Assembly: GCF_008711285.1 (NCBI RefSeq)
Contig: NZ_VXDC01000006.1
Location: 186,001 to 250,000, forward strand
Length of the DNA stretch: 64,000 nucleotides
Reading direction: 5' to 3'
DNA from: Roseibium aquae
GTDB lineage: Bacteria; Pseudomonadota; Alphaproteobacteria; Rhizobiales; Stappiaceae
Numbering within the stretch: position 1 is the first letter of the stretch; the number at the start of each line of letters is the position of its first letter. The notes beneath the pieces were generated by a model. It did not search any database, was not told the origin of the DNA, and saw only the letters and a program-made list of their open reading frames with translations. Shown piece by piece: positions 46,735 through 55,539 of the stretch. A program made the position numbers and the translations under genes.

Positions 46735-47082
46735 CAGAACGCGCCCCAGGCCGGGTTCCCGGTCATGGCTTCCCGTTTCGATGCCTGCTGCCGGGCCCTG
46801 GCTGTCAGACGCTTGTGCTTGACCGCCGTCCCGCTCGGCCCGCCGTTTCATGTCCGCGACCGTTTCCAGGTGCCGCTCCACTTCCCGCTCGACACGCCAA
46901 TCCATCTGGAACTGCTTGATGCGCCGGAGAACAGGCACACGGCGCAGGATGCTTTTCTGCCACCAGGGCGTGACATAGATCGCCGCGAACACCAGTTTGC
47001 GCACGATGTCCTCATGCCAGGTCTGTGCGATCAGTTTGCCGCCACCATCGACGGCGGCATAGGTCGAAGGGGTTTTCCTCAT
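46734..47082 (-). CDS. Unknown WGxF-tailed protein A, with apparent +1 frameshift
   Basis: The first ~85 residues (MRKTPSTYAAVDGGGKLIAQ, a hydrophobic LVFAAIYVTPWWQKS, and the helix VEREVERHLETVADMKRRAE) read in one frame. Near 46821-46831 a shift of one base into the next frame gives VKHKRLTARARQQASKREAM and TGNPAWGAF-stop, ending exactly at a TGATG junction with protein B. Without the shift, the frame reads into B. The shift could be a mutation, a sequencing error or programmed. Confidence 0.5.
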
Positions 47083-47168
47083 GACGCTGCCTCGCGCAGC
47101 GCCAGGCTTTCAGCGTGAGCACGGGCCTTCTCCAGCGTCTGATAGCCCACGCCTGTGCCGTCCACCAT
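47079..47168 (-). CDS. Possible tiny coupled ORF before protein A
   Basis: A 29-residue frame MVDGTGVGYQTLEKARAHAE continuing SLALREAAS-stop, whose TGA overlaps the ATG of protein A (ATGA). The same frame stays open upstream (PVNSRFGRVF) without a standard start. The coding look and coupling support it weakly; it may be the tail of a decayed gene. Confidence 0.35.
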   Translation of the reverse strand: MVDGTGVGYQTLEKARAHAESLALREAAS

Positions 47169-47215
47169 GAAGACACGCCCGAAGCGCGAGTTGACCGGCC
47201 GAATAGCGGCTGGTT

Positions 47216-47806
47216 TCAGTCGCAGCGGTAGCGGCCCTTGATGTGATTGTTGTAAAACTTGCCAGCGCTTTCGGCCCGAACCAGATCGTAGACTTCGTAG
47301 CCTGTAACATCACAGTACCGATATGCTCCGTTGGGAAAGACGAAGATCACGTCCATGTCTGGGATATATTCCTCAACGTTGATGTCATAATCGATGTCCC
47401 GATCGCGGCGATCCGTGCAAGAGGGAGAGCCATCTTCCTCAATATCGAAGCCGCAAGTGATATCCATGTCGCTTCCGAGATATTCGATTTCGATCCAGCC
47501 CTCTTCGATATAGATTTTTTCAATCCAGCTGCTGGTGAAATTGACTTCGGAAAAGGACCCAACATCGACATAGCTGCCGTTGGCGAGCTGAATGACTTCT
47601 TCTCTATGGAGACCCCACTTACGCGGGTTCTTTTCGGGTATGCCGATGCCATTCACGACACGGACGACTGGCTCAGGCTCTTCCTCCTTAAACCAGCCTG
47701 TTTTGGCCGCGAATTCCATACCTCCCGTGATGACACCCGTGCCTATGATGGCAAAAATAAAAATGCCGAACATCGAGCTGTCATCGTCTTTCTTTTTATC
47801 CGTCAT
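47216..47806 (-). CDS. Unknown membrane-anchored acidic protein
   Basis: 196 residues: a charged N-terminus (MTDKKKDDDSS), one hydrophobic segment (MFGIFIFAIIGTGVITGGM), then a strongly acidic, probably periplasmic domain with Cys residues (ITCGFDIEEDGSPSCTD, YRYCDVTG) ending GRYRCD. An internal KNPRKWGLHRE faintly resembles the C-terminal motif of proteins A-D. The start overlaps the previous stop (TGATG). No family recognised. Confidence 0.65.
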   Translation of the reverse strand: MTDKKKDDDSSMFGIFIFAIIGTGVITGGMEFAAKTGWFKEEEPEPVVRVVNGIGIPEKNPRKWGLHREEVIQLANGSYVDVGSFSEVNFTSSWIEKIYIEEGWIEIEYLGSDMDITCGFDIEEDGSPSCTDRRDRDIDYDINVEEYIPDMDVIFVFPNGAYRYCDVTGYEVYDLVRAESAGKFYNNHIKGRYRCD

Positions 47807-48096
47807 CAGTCGCATACCTGAACGTTTGACCCGTACCGGCGGCATGTTCGGTTGTAATATTTTCCATCGATCGTGCCGGTCGTGACAGATCGATCGCCAT
47901 AGTCCTGGGTGGTGAAGTTGAACCGCTTGCCGTCCGCGGTGCCGGAGGTAACCGTTGTGCTCCCAACGCGCGAGGAGCTGGTGTAGTCGGACGACTTGGG
48001 ATGCACCGGCATGCCGTAAAGGTCAGGGTTGTTTTGTCCGCCGGCGAACGCTGGGAGCGTCATGGCGACAAGCGCGACAAGGGCTGCACGGATCAT
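47806..48096 (-). CDS. Small secreted protein of unknown function
   Basis: 96 residues with a clear signal peptide (MIRAALVALVAMTLPAFAGG). The mature part is Thr/Ser/Gly-rich (TTVTSGTADGKRF, VTTGTIDGKYYN) with two Cys near the end (NRTCRRYGSNVQVCD). It overlaps the upstream ORF by ATGA and the downstream one by TGATG. No family recognised. Confidence 0.65.
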   Translation of the reverse strand: MIRAALVALVAMTLPAFAGGQNNPDLYGMPVHPKSSDYTSSSRVGSTTVTSGTADGKRFNFTTQDYGDRSVTTGTIDGKYYNRTCRRYGSNVQVCD

Positions 48097-48308
48097 TCCG
48101 CCTCCTGCAGGAAATAGGTGTTTTCAGGCACATCGTCAGCGTCATGCCAGGCGCGAATCTGATCCGCAGCATGCGGAATACTGACAGCGGATCCAACTTT
48201 CTCAAGCACTGGAATGTCGGCGCCGCCTGCGCTTGTGAAAAGGTTCTGGCGCTTCAAGATGGTGATGCTGCCAAAAATCTGCGGCGTTCGCATATTGAGA
48301 CGTGCCAC
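48093..48308 (-). CDS. Unknown small protein, first gene of the coupled operon
   Basis: 71 residues from a GTG at 48308, or 66 from ATG 48293: MRTPQIFGSITILKRQNLFT, then VLEKVGSAVSIPHAADQIRAW and PENTYFLQEAE. It ends in an ATGA overlap with the secreted protein gene. The transcript is divergent from cas3, with 149 bases between them. Confidence 0.55.
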   Translation of the reverse strand: MARLNMRTPQIFGSITILKRQNLFTSAGGADIPVLEKVGSAVSIPHAADQIRAWHDADDVPENTYFLQEAE

Positions 48309-48457
48309 AACAAAAAGGCACCGGACCTCCTGAACACTTGATTTGATTTTGTATTCAATACTTCAAGCGATTGTTTTCTGGCTGCTTTTATAGCAGCATA
48401 CTTAAAGGTGTACTCTTCGAATTTTAAGAGCCAGTATCAAGGTTCCCGGATGAGACA
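48309..48457. promoter_or_regulatory. Divergent promoter region of the WGxF operon and cas operon
   Basis: The 149-base, AT-rich segment holds small inverted repeats: GTATT/AATAC around one C at 48350-48360, GCTGC/GCAGC in the stretch around 48382-48397, and CTCTT/AAGAG around 48414-48431. Any could be a regulator site, none matches a known consensus. Confidence 0.4.
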
Positions 48458-50953
48458 ATGACTGCTTGGGGAAAATCGGACGGTGAAACTGGCGCGCGGC
48501 ATCACTTGGCACACCATAGTGCAGATGTCGCGGCCGTATTGATTGCGCTGCTCGAGACGCCGACGTTTCGCGCCAGAGCTGAGGCGGCGGCAGGGCAGCC
48601 CTTGTCGCCACAGGAAATTTCATGCTTGGGTGCGCTTTCTTTCCTGCATGATATCGGCAAGCTCGCGACCGCATTTCAAATTAAGGCATGGCATGGCAAC
48701 TCAGGCATAACACCGCGAGGGCATGTACAATGCGGCTGGCTTTGGCTCAGACAGGATGATGCAACTAATGCCCTAGATGGAAACGCTCTGTATTTAGCGC
48801 AATGGGGGCCTGACCTTTTAGTTTGGTTTCGTCTAATTTTTGCCCATCACGGTCGCCCAGTACCAATCCCCGACGAAAATTGGGGCCGTGATGCCTTCGC
48901 ACCGCTATCGGGCTATAACTGGAGGGACGAAGAGCGGTCGATGGGCAAGGCCCTGATTAAATGGTTTCCAGAAATCAGCGATCATGCGCCCCCGCCCCTC
49001 ACACATGAGTTCGCACATTTCTTCGCTGGGCTTCTGGCTCTTGCGGACTGGGTTGGGTCGGATCGGCAGGTGTTTGATTTCATCGAAGAGTTTGATCCGG
49101 CCTACTGGACCATAGCCACTCAAAAAGCGCGGCGACATTTGCGCGACATTGGCCTTGATACATCCGACACGCGACTGGCCGGACCGGCGACTTGGCCACT
49201 GTTGTCCGATCATCCCGCGCCGCGCCCGGCACAGCGGATTGTCGCAGACGTTGAAACCTCCGAAAAGCTGATCATCCTTGAGGCCGAGACAGGTGCGGGC
49301 AAGACCGAGGCGGCACTTTGGCGATTCGCAAAGCTTTTCGAGGCCGAAGAAGTAGAGGCACTTTATTTCGCGGTACCGACGCGCGCGGCAGCGCGACAGT
49401 TGCAGGCCCGGGTCAACACCGCCCTAAAGCGGATGTTTGCTGATCCTGTTCCAGAGGCAATACTGGCGATACCAGGGCAGGCAAAGGCAGGCGAGGCGCT
49501 AGGCCACCGCTTGCCGGAATTTCGCATGCGTTGGGACGATACCGACGAAGTTCGCCCGGCCCGATGGGCCGCAGAGCATGCCACTCGGTTTCTCGCGGCG
49601 CAGATTGCCGTGGGAACTGTTGATCAAGTCATGATGGCGGGCCTTAAAGTAAAGCACGCGCATCTACGCGGCGCGGCGTTATCGCGGGCGCTCATTGTAA
49701 TCGATGAGGTCCACGCATCAGATGCCTGGATGACCGAAATCCAGCGATCGCTCGTTGCAGACCACCTTGCCTTGGGTGGACATGCAATGCTGATGTCGGC
49801 GACCCTGGGCTCAGTGGCACGTGCCGCTTGGCGGAGCGAAGAGCTACCATCACTAAAAATGGCACAGGTTATGGCTTATCCCGCCGTATGGACAAAATCC
49901 GAGTGTTTTCCTGTACATGATGTAGACACAACCCGGAAGACCGTTTCTATCCAGCCTCAATGCGGCTGGAGCGGATCGCAAGCTAGCCAGCTGGCAGTTG
50001 CGGCAGCCCGCTTGGGCGCGCGCGTTTTGGTGATCCGCAACACGGTCGACCGAGCACGCGAAACTTGGCGCGCCTGTGCCGATGTTAATCCTGAACTGAT
50101 CTTTTCCTTAAACGGCATCCCCACGTTGCACCACAGCCGGTTTGCTGCTGAGGATCGTGCGAGGTTGGATGCGCGGGTCGAGGAGGCACTCGGCGCAAAG
50201 CGCGGCACGGGCGGGATGATAGTAGTGGGCACGCAAACGCTCGAACAGTCACTAGATATCGACGCTGATTTTCTTATCACTGACCTCTGCCCGATGGACG
50301 TCTTGCTGCAACGCATCGGGCGCCTCCATCGGCACACGCGCGTCCGGCCACCGGGTTTTGAAACGGCTAAGACGATCGTGCTGCACCCTGGAAGCGGCCT
50401 TGATGCGCTGACGCACATGCCCGAGAATGGCCTTGGTGCTTTCGGTAAAAATGCGTCGCTTTCGGGCGTATACCTCGACGTACCCGGTCTAGCGGCAACG
50501 CTGGCCGAGGTTGTCAACAGCCCGAAATGGAATATCCCGGACATGAACCGCCAGCTCGTTGAAAGCGCAACACACCCAGAACGCTTAGATCAGATTGCCC
50601 GGGAAAACGGCTGGGAGGACTATCGCCGCCGCGTCACTGGCAAGGCCATCGCGGAGACACAAGGTGCGAAATTGGTTACTCTCGACCGCACATTGGAATT
50701 TCCCAGCCTATTCCCGGACGACGAGTTCATTGGCACGCGCCTCGGAGAAAAAGGCGCGATCCTCGCCCTGCCTGAGGGCACGATCGGACCTTTCGGACAC
50801 CCAGTTAAGACAATGGCCTTGCCGGTTCACTGGTCACTCGGGTTGACCGGTGACGAAGAAGTGATCGTTGATGGCGATGGCCCCTTGAGGCTGTCTGTCG
50901 GGGAAAAGCAGTTTCAATACGGGGCCGACGGCCTCACCAAGGTCGAGGAGTGA
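48458..50953 (+). CDS. cas3: CRISPR-associated helicase/nuclease Cas3 (type I-E)
   Basis: 831 residues. The N-terminal HD nuclease has LSFLHDIGKLATAFQ and an early His pair; the SF2 helicase has Walker A ETGAGKTEAALW, VIDEVHASD (DEVH), LMSATLG, and QTLEQSLDIDADFLITDLCP with QRIGRLHRH. It is recruited by Cascade and degrades target DNA. It heads a unidirectional operon; the next gene starts within 5-11 bases. All motifs appear intact. Confidence 0.96.
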   Translation: MTAWGKSDGETGARHHLAHHSADVAAVLIALLETPTFRARAEAAAGQPLSPQEISCLGALSFLHDIGKLATAFQIKAWHGNSGITPRGHVQCGWLWLRQDDATNALDGNALYLAQWGPDLLVWFRLIFAHHGRPVPIPDENWGRDAFAPLSGYNWRDEERSMGKALIKWFPEISDHAPPPLTHEFAHFFAGLLALADWVGSDRQVFDFIEEFDPAYWTIATQKARRHLRDIGLDTSDTRLAGPATWPLLSDHPAPRPAQRIVADVETSEKLIILEAETGAGKTEAALWRFAKLFEAEEVEALYFAVPTRAAARQLQARVNTALKRMFADPVPEAILAIPGQAKAGEALGHRLPEFRMRWDDTDEVRPARWAAEHATRFLAAQIAVGTVDQVMMAGLKVKHAHLRGAALSRALIVIDEVHASDAWMTEIQRSLVADHLALGGHAMLMSATLGSVARAAWRSEELPSLKMAQVMAYPAVWTKSECFPVHDVDTTRKTVSIQPQCGWSGSQASQLAVAAARLGARVLVIRNTVDRARETWRACADVNPELIFSLNGIPTLHHSRFAAEDRARLDARVEEALGAKRGTGGMIVVGTQTLEQSLDIDADFLITDLCPMDVLLQRIGRLHRHTRVRPPGFETAKTIVLHPGSGLDALTHMPENGLGAFGKNASLSGVYLDVPGLAATLAEVVNSPKWNIPDMNRQLVESATHPERLDQIARENGWEDYRRRVTGKAIAETQGAKLVTLDRTLEFPSLFPDDEFIGTRLGEKGAILALPEGTIGPFGHPVKTMALPVHWSLGLTGDEEVIVDGDGPLRLSVGEKQFQYGADGLTKVEE

Positions 50954-50957
50954 CGCG

Positions 50958-52463
50958 GTGCGGATGAACCTTTTGACCGAACCACTAATCCAGACGGACA
51001 AACAGATGCTGAGCCTTCCGGGCCTTCTTGCGGCGATGGCGCGGGGCGAGGTGGCGTCCTTTCCTGCCCTCCGACCGCATCAACGGCCCGCATGGCACAT
51101 GTTTCTGGTGCAATTGGCGACGCTTGCGTTGTCCAACGCTGGAGTGACCGACCTGCCCGATAATGAGGACAGTTGGAGCGCGGCACTCCGAGGTTTGACC
51201 GCCGACTTTCCCGACGACGCGCCATGGCACCTTGTCGTCGAGGATCGCCGCAAGCCTGCCTTCTTCCAGCCGCCCGACCCCGGCGGACTCAAATGGCAAG
51301 AGGTGACAACGCCGGATGCGCTAGACATGCTGATCACCTCGCGCAACCACGACCTCAAGCGTAAAATCGCCTATGACGCCGCGCCACAGGACTGGATATT
51401 TGCGCTGATCAGCCTGCAAACTATGGAGGGCTTCGGCGGTGCGGGAAATTACGGCGTTGCTCGAATGAACGGAGGTTCGTCATCGCGCATCATGATCGCG
51501 CTTGCTCCAATCACAGGCGGTGGCTCGGTCATCGACACGTCAGCGTGGTGGCGACGCGAGGTGAAGCATCTGCTTTCGGGGCGCAGCGGGCTGAGCGGCC
51601 AAGCACTGCTATGGTGCCGACCTTGGCCCGAAGGGCAGCTACTTGATCTGATAGGACTCGATCCGCTCTTCATCGAGGTCTGCCGCCGCGTGCGCCTTGT
51701 AAATGGCGACACCGGGCTACACGCACAGCGCACGACGTCCAAAGCCGCGCGCATTGCCGCGAAAGAGGCTAATGGCATGACCCAAGACCCTTGGGCGCCG
51801 GTTCATCTGGCGGAGGCAAAAACTCTGACATTGGGCGAGCGCGACTGGACTTATGGCCTGCTCAGCGAGCTATTATACAGCGGAAAATGGCAAGAGCCCC
51901 GGCTCGTAAATGAGACGGTGAAGGAAAAAAATGAATCGATGGTGCTGGTTGCCGAAGCGTTCGCACGGGGCAATTCCAAGACCGATGGCTTTAAATCCCG
52001 CGTCATCCCGGTGCCCAAGGCAGTGCGCAAGGAAATGTTCGGCACCAGGGCGATCGACTTGTCGGATGAGCAGATCAAGACCATAGATCAATTCGACAAG
52101 GCGCTGCGTGACGGGTTGGCGTTGATAGCAGCACAGGGCGATCGCGAAAAACGAGGCAAGGCCGAATACGCCCGCACTGCGCCTGCCCGTGCAGCACTGC
52201 ATCGGCTGGCCGATTCTCTTTTCTTTCCAGCGCTTTGGGACAAGCTCGCAGCCGGCTCTGAAGATGGTCGGAAAGAGGCTCACATGCGCTTTGTCCGTCG
52301 CTTGGCGCAGGCCGCGCGGGAAGAATTCAACCGCGCCGTGTCCGGCATTCCCTGTGCGCAGATCATGCGACCCCGTGCCGAGGTACGTGGCCGCGCGGAG
52401 CTGAATGCAAGACTAACAAAGATTTTCAAAGACATTGGTGTGAAGGAATTCGAGAATGTCTGA
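50958..52463 (+). CDS. casA: Cascade large subunit Cse1 (Cas8e)
   Basis: 501 residues from GTG 50958 (or ATG 50964). Typical Cse1 features are NLLTEPLIQ near the start, SLPGLLAAMARGEVASFPAL, the NGGSSSRIMIALAP segment and a C-terminal four-helix bundle. It recognises the PAM and recruits Cas3. It overlaps cse2 by 8 bases. Confidence 0.93.
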   Translation: MRMNLLTEPLIQTDKQMLSLPGLLAAMARGEVASFPALRPHQRPAWHMFLVQLATLALSNAGVTDLPDNEDSWSAALRGLTADFPDDAPWHLVVEDRRKPAFFQPPDPGGLKWQEVTTPDALDMLITSRNHDLKRKIAYDAAPQDWIFALISLQTMEGFGGAGNYGVARMNGGSSSRIMIALAPITGGGSVIDTSAWWRREVKHLLSGRSGLSGQALLWCRPWPEGQLLDLIGLDPLFIEVCRRVRLVNGDTGLHAQRTTSKAARIAAKEANGMTQDPWAPVHLAEAKTLTLGERDWTYGLLSELLYSGKWQEPRLVNETVKEKNESMVLVAEAFARGNSKTDGFKSRVIPVPKAVRKEMFGTRAIDLSDEQIKTIDQFDKALRDGLALIAAQGDREKRGKAEYARTAPARAALHRLADSLFFPALWDKLAAGSEDGRKEAHMRFVRRLAQAAREEFNRAVSGIPCAQIMRPRAEVRGRAELNARLTKIFKDIGVKEFENV

Positions 52464-52986
52464 CGACGGTGAAGAGGTGGCGCGCCGCGCATTGGCCATT
52501 GCGGGCGAGCTTGCGCGTGTTGATCCTGGCGAGCGCGCCGCCGCTCGCCGAATGGGCCCAGAGGGTGCCGCGTTGTTCTGGCGCCTCTCGGCACGGCACG
52601 GGATCGCCCGACACGAAGAAGAGAAATGGCGCCGCATTACAAAGTTTCTGGCACTGCTGACCCCAGCCAACGCAACCGACAGCGTGCACCAGAGCAGGCG
52701 TGATTTTGGCGCGGTGTTAGCCGACGGCGGTGATGAGTGGGCGCGACTGGACAAGCCCGCATTGTCCGAACAACGCCTCGCAAGGCTTCTTGCCGCGCGG
52801 GGGCAATCGCGGCTCGACGCGCTAGAACGAGCGGTACGCGCGTTGGCACGCAACCGTCCGAAGGTGGATGCGCCAAGCCTCGCTTGGGCCGTTCTCAACG
52901 ACGATACCCGTGCCATCGCGCGCGCTTATTACGCCCGATTCGACCGCAGCGCCGATTTAAACGAAAAGGAAAAGACCGATGCCTGA
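52456..52986 (+). CDS. casB: Cascade small subunit Cse2 (Cas11e)
   Basis: 176 residues, Arg/Ala-rich and helical (RRALAIAGELARVDPGERAA, WRRITKFLALLTPA, LARLLAARGQSRLDALERAV). It stabilises the crRNA-target complex as a dimer. The gene overlaps casA and cas7 by 8 bases each, supporting coupled translation. Confidence 0.9.
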   Translation: MSDDGEEVARRALAIAGELARVDPGERAAARRMGPEGAALFWRLSARHGIARHEEEKWRRITKFLALLTPANATDSVHQSRRDFGAVLADGGDEWARLDKPALSEQRLARLLAARGQSRLDALERAVRALARNRPKVDAPSLAWAVLNDDTRAIARAYYARFDRSADLNEKEKTDA

Positions 52987-54118
52987 TCCGAGGTTTCTGC
53001 AAATTCACTTTTTGGCACCCTATACTGCAGCGCTGCTCAACCGAGACGATGCCGGACTTGCAAAACGTCTTCCCTATGGCGGCGCGTTGCGAACGCGCGT
53101 GAGTTCGCAATGCTTGAAGCGTCACTGGCGGCTGGCGGATGATCCGCACGCACTCGCGACAATAGACGGGGCCGATGCGGCCTATCGTTCTCGCGAAATC
53201 GTCGAGCACAAGGTGTTTGGTGACTGGGCCGCTGACGTTGACGACAATGTTGCGAACGAAATCAAGGACGCCTTGTTAAAAGTCGTCTACGGTGACAAAG
53301 GGACCGATAAAAAATCTCGCCAGACGCTGTTGCTGGGCGAGGTCGAGGTCGCTTACCTGACCAAGCAGGCTAGAGCGCTCGTTGCGGAGGCCGCCGGCGA
53401 CAAGAAGGCGGCGAAGGAGATCTCGGCCGCCTGGCTTAAGGAACACAAGGCCAATCTCAAGGCCCTGAGCGAGGGTGCGAAACTCCCCGGTGGCCTTACC
53501 GGCGCACTGTTCGGGCGCATGATGACCTCCGACCCGCGCGCCAATATCGACGCGGCCGTGCATGTGGCCCATGCCTTCACGGTTCATGCCGAGGAGGCAG
53601 AGAGCGATTATTTCATCGCCGCCGACGATCTGGCACGTGAAGAGGATACCGGCGCGGACACGATTCAGGAAACCGAACTCACCTCCGGCCTCTTTTATGG
53701 TTATGTCGTGGTGGACATCCCGGGCCTGCTGGGAAATCTTGGTGGCGATGCGGAAATGGCTGGTGCGGTATTGCACAACGTCGTGTACTTGATCGCTGAG
53801 GTTTCGCCAGGAGCCAAGCTAGGCTCGACCGCGCCCTATAGCCGCGCCTCGCTGATGCTGCTGGAAGCCGGCGACCGGCAGCCGCGCTCCTTAGCCGAGG
53901 CGTTCCGCAAACCATGCCCGCCCGAAACCGGGCAGGCCGTGGCGGCTTTGTCGGACCATCTAGGCGCCCTCGACGCCGCCTACGCGACGGGCGAGATCCG
54001 CTGCGTAATGACCCTGGCCAATCAAGATGTGCCGATGGCCAAGCGCGGCACGCTAGCCGATCTGGCAGCCTTCGCGCGCGACCTTCCGACACGCCTCGGC
54101 GGACCCGCCGCGGCATGA
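52979..54118 (+). CDS. cas7e: Cascade backbone subunit Cas7e
   Basis: 379 residues starting MPDPRFLQIHFLAPYTAALL, with NRDDAGLAKRLPYGGALRTR and VSSQCLKRHWR, the classic Cas7e/Cse4 N-terminus. Six copies coat the crRNA. Ends in an ATGA overlap with cas5e. Confidence 0.95.
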   Translation: MPDPRFLQIHFLAPYTAALLNRDDAGLAKRLPYGGALRTRVSSQCLKRHWRLADDPHALATIDGADAAYRSREIVEHKVFGDWAADVDDNVANEIKDALLKVVYGDKGTDKKSRQTLLLGEVEVAYLTKQARALVAEAAGDKKAAKEISAAWLKEHKANLKALSEGAKLPGGLTGALFGRMMTSDPRANIDAAVHVAHAFTVHAEEAESDYFIAADDLAREEDTGADTIQETELTSGLFYGYVVVDIPGLLGNLGGDAEMAGAVLHNVVYLIAEVSPGAKLGSTAPYSRASLMLLEAGDRQPRSLAEAFRKPCPPETGQAVAALSDHLGALDAAYATGEIRCVMTLANQDVPMAKRGTLADLAAFARDLPTRLGGPAAA

Positions 54119-54804
54119 GCTATGAATGGCTTCATCTGCGCCTTGCGGCGCCCCTCATGGCCTTCGGTGGTGTCGCCATCGATCATGTCGGGCCCACACG
54201 GGAATTTCCCTCGGCCTCCGCGCTGACCGGGCTTCTGGCCAACGCGCTGGGGTATCGGCGCGAAGACGGCGCATGTCATCAGGCGTTGCAGGACAGGCTG
54301 ATTTTCGGCGCGCTGTCAGTCCTGCCCGAGGGGCGCAATATGCCACTGGCGGTTACCGACACCCAGAACGCCAAGCTGGAAAAATCGGACCGTGGCTGGA
54401 CAACATTGGGGGCACCTGAAGGACGGGCGGGCGCGACTTATGACAGCCCCCACCGCCGCCGCCGCGACTATCTGGTCGATCACGAGACCCGCGTCGTGCT
54501 CAGGCTGGCAGCAGGTGAGGGCCCCACGCTAGAGAATGTAGCGACGGCGCTTGATCGGCCCGCGCGCCCACTCTTTATCGGGCGCAAATCCTGCCTACCG
54601 GCATCGCCGCTGTTGCAAGGTGATGCCGAGGGGGCAACCGCCTATGCCGCGCTTCTGAGCCTGGGGCTCCATGGGCATGCGATATGGCCCGATGAGGGAG
54701 AAGGCCCTGACGGCGCCCTACGCTATGACATAGCGGACCTGCGTAACTGGCACAGTGGCCTGCATGGCGGCAGTCGTGTCGTGATAGAGGGCCAAATCCT
54801 ATGA
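54115..54804 (+). CDS. cas5e: Cascade subunit Cas5e
   Basis: 229 residues from ATG 54115 (MSYEWLHLRLAAPLMAFGGV), with DHVGPTREFPSASALTGLLA and a Gly-rich RAMP fold. It binds the crRNA 5' handle. A longer upstream frame in the same phase is the out-of-frame read of cas7 and is rejected. Starts and ends in ATGA overlaps. Confidence 0.94.
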   Translation: MSYEWLHLRLAAPLMAFGGVAIDHVGPTREFPSASALTGLLANALGYRREDGACHQALQDRLIFGALSVLPEGRNMPLAVTDTQNAKLEKSDRGWTTLGAPEGRAGATYDSPHRRRRDYLVDHETRVVLRLAAGEGPTLENVATALDRPARPLFIGRKSCLPASPLLQGDAEGATAYAALLSLGLHGHAIWPDEGEGPDGALRYDIADLRNWHSGLHGGSRVVIEGQIL

Positions 54805-55535
54805 CCCTGCAATTGATAGAAATGCCGCTGTCGTTGTCGGCACTGCACAGCTGGGCCGGGCAACGCAATGTTGGGTACGGCCTATTCGACGAAGGTGCGG
54901 TCCTGCATCACATTCTGGGAGAGGTATTCGGTCCTGCCGTGTTGCAGCCTTTCCGCTTGCTGGTTGCGCCGCGCGCGCGGACGGGCACGCTTTATGCCTA
55001 CAGCACCGTTGCGGCGGAAGACCTGCGCGCTGAGGCGGCACCGGTGCTGGGGCCGTCCGAAGCTGGGGTCCTGTCGCTCGATGCCTTGCGTTCGATCGCG
55101 CGACCCGAAACGACCTGGCGAGAGGGGATGCGCCTTGGTTTCGACCTCAAGTGCCGACCCGTGGTGCGCATAGCCTCACCGCTTAAAGGCAAGGACATAC
55201 GATTTGCCAAGGGCGCCGAGTTGGACGCATTCTTGGCTGAGTCGATGCGCAACGACCATGCTCGGTCGCGCGAGGATGTTTATTTTGATTGGCTTGCAGC
55301 GCGTCTTGCACCGGTCGCCGATCTCGAACGGGAGGCATCACGATTGCACCAGTTCCGGCGCGTGCGAAGCCTGCGTCGCGGGCGGCAGGTGGAAGGCCCA
55401 GATGTCGTTATCCATGGTTCCTTGACCGTCTGTGACCCGCAGGGTTTTGCCCGCCTGCTCGCGCGCGGGGTCGGGCGACACCGCAGCTACGGATACGGAA
55501 TGCTGCTTTTACGACCGCCGCAACGAAAGGCGTGA
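54801..55535 (+). CDS. cas6e: CRISPR RNA endonuclease Cas6e
   Basis: 244 residues. LSALHSWAGQRNVGYGLFDE, AVLHHILGEVFG near the N-terminus contains the catalytic-site His typical of Cas6e, and the C-terminal RLLARGVGRHRSYGYGMLLL is the Gly-rich loop. It cuts the pre-crRNA at the base of each repeat hairpin and stays in Cascade. Confidence 0.94.
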   Translation: MTLQLIEMPLSLSALHSWAGQRNVGYGLFDEGAVLHHILGEVFGPAVLQPFRLLVAPRARTGTLYAYSTVAAEDLRAEAAPVLGPSEAGVLSLDALRSIARPETTWREGMRLGFDLKCRPVVRIASPLKGKDIRFAKGAELDAFLAESMRNDHARSREDVYFDWLAARLAPVADLEREASRLHQFRRVRSLRRGRQVEGPDVVIHGSLTVCDPQGFARLLARGVGRHRSYGYGMLLLRPPQRKA

Positions 55536-55539
55536 GCGT

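Noticed and set aside
53914-54114. 67-residue N-terminal extension of Cas5e
   Set aside because: It is out-of-frame cas7 sequence rich in Arg; the Cas5e family start is at 54115 with an ATGA overlap.
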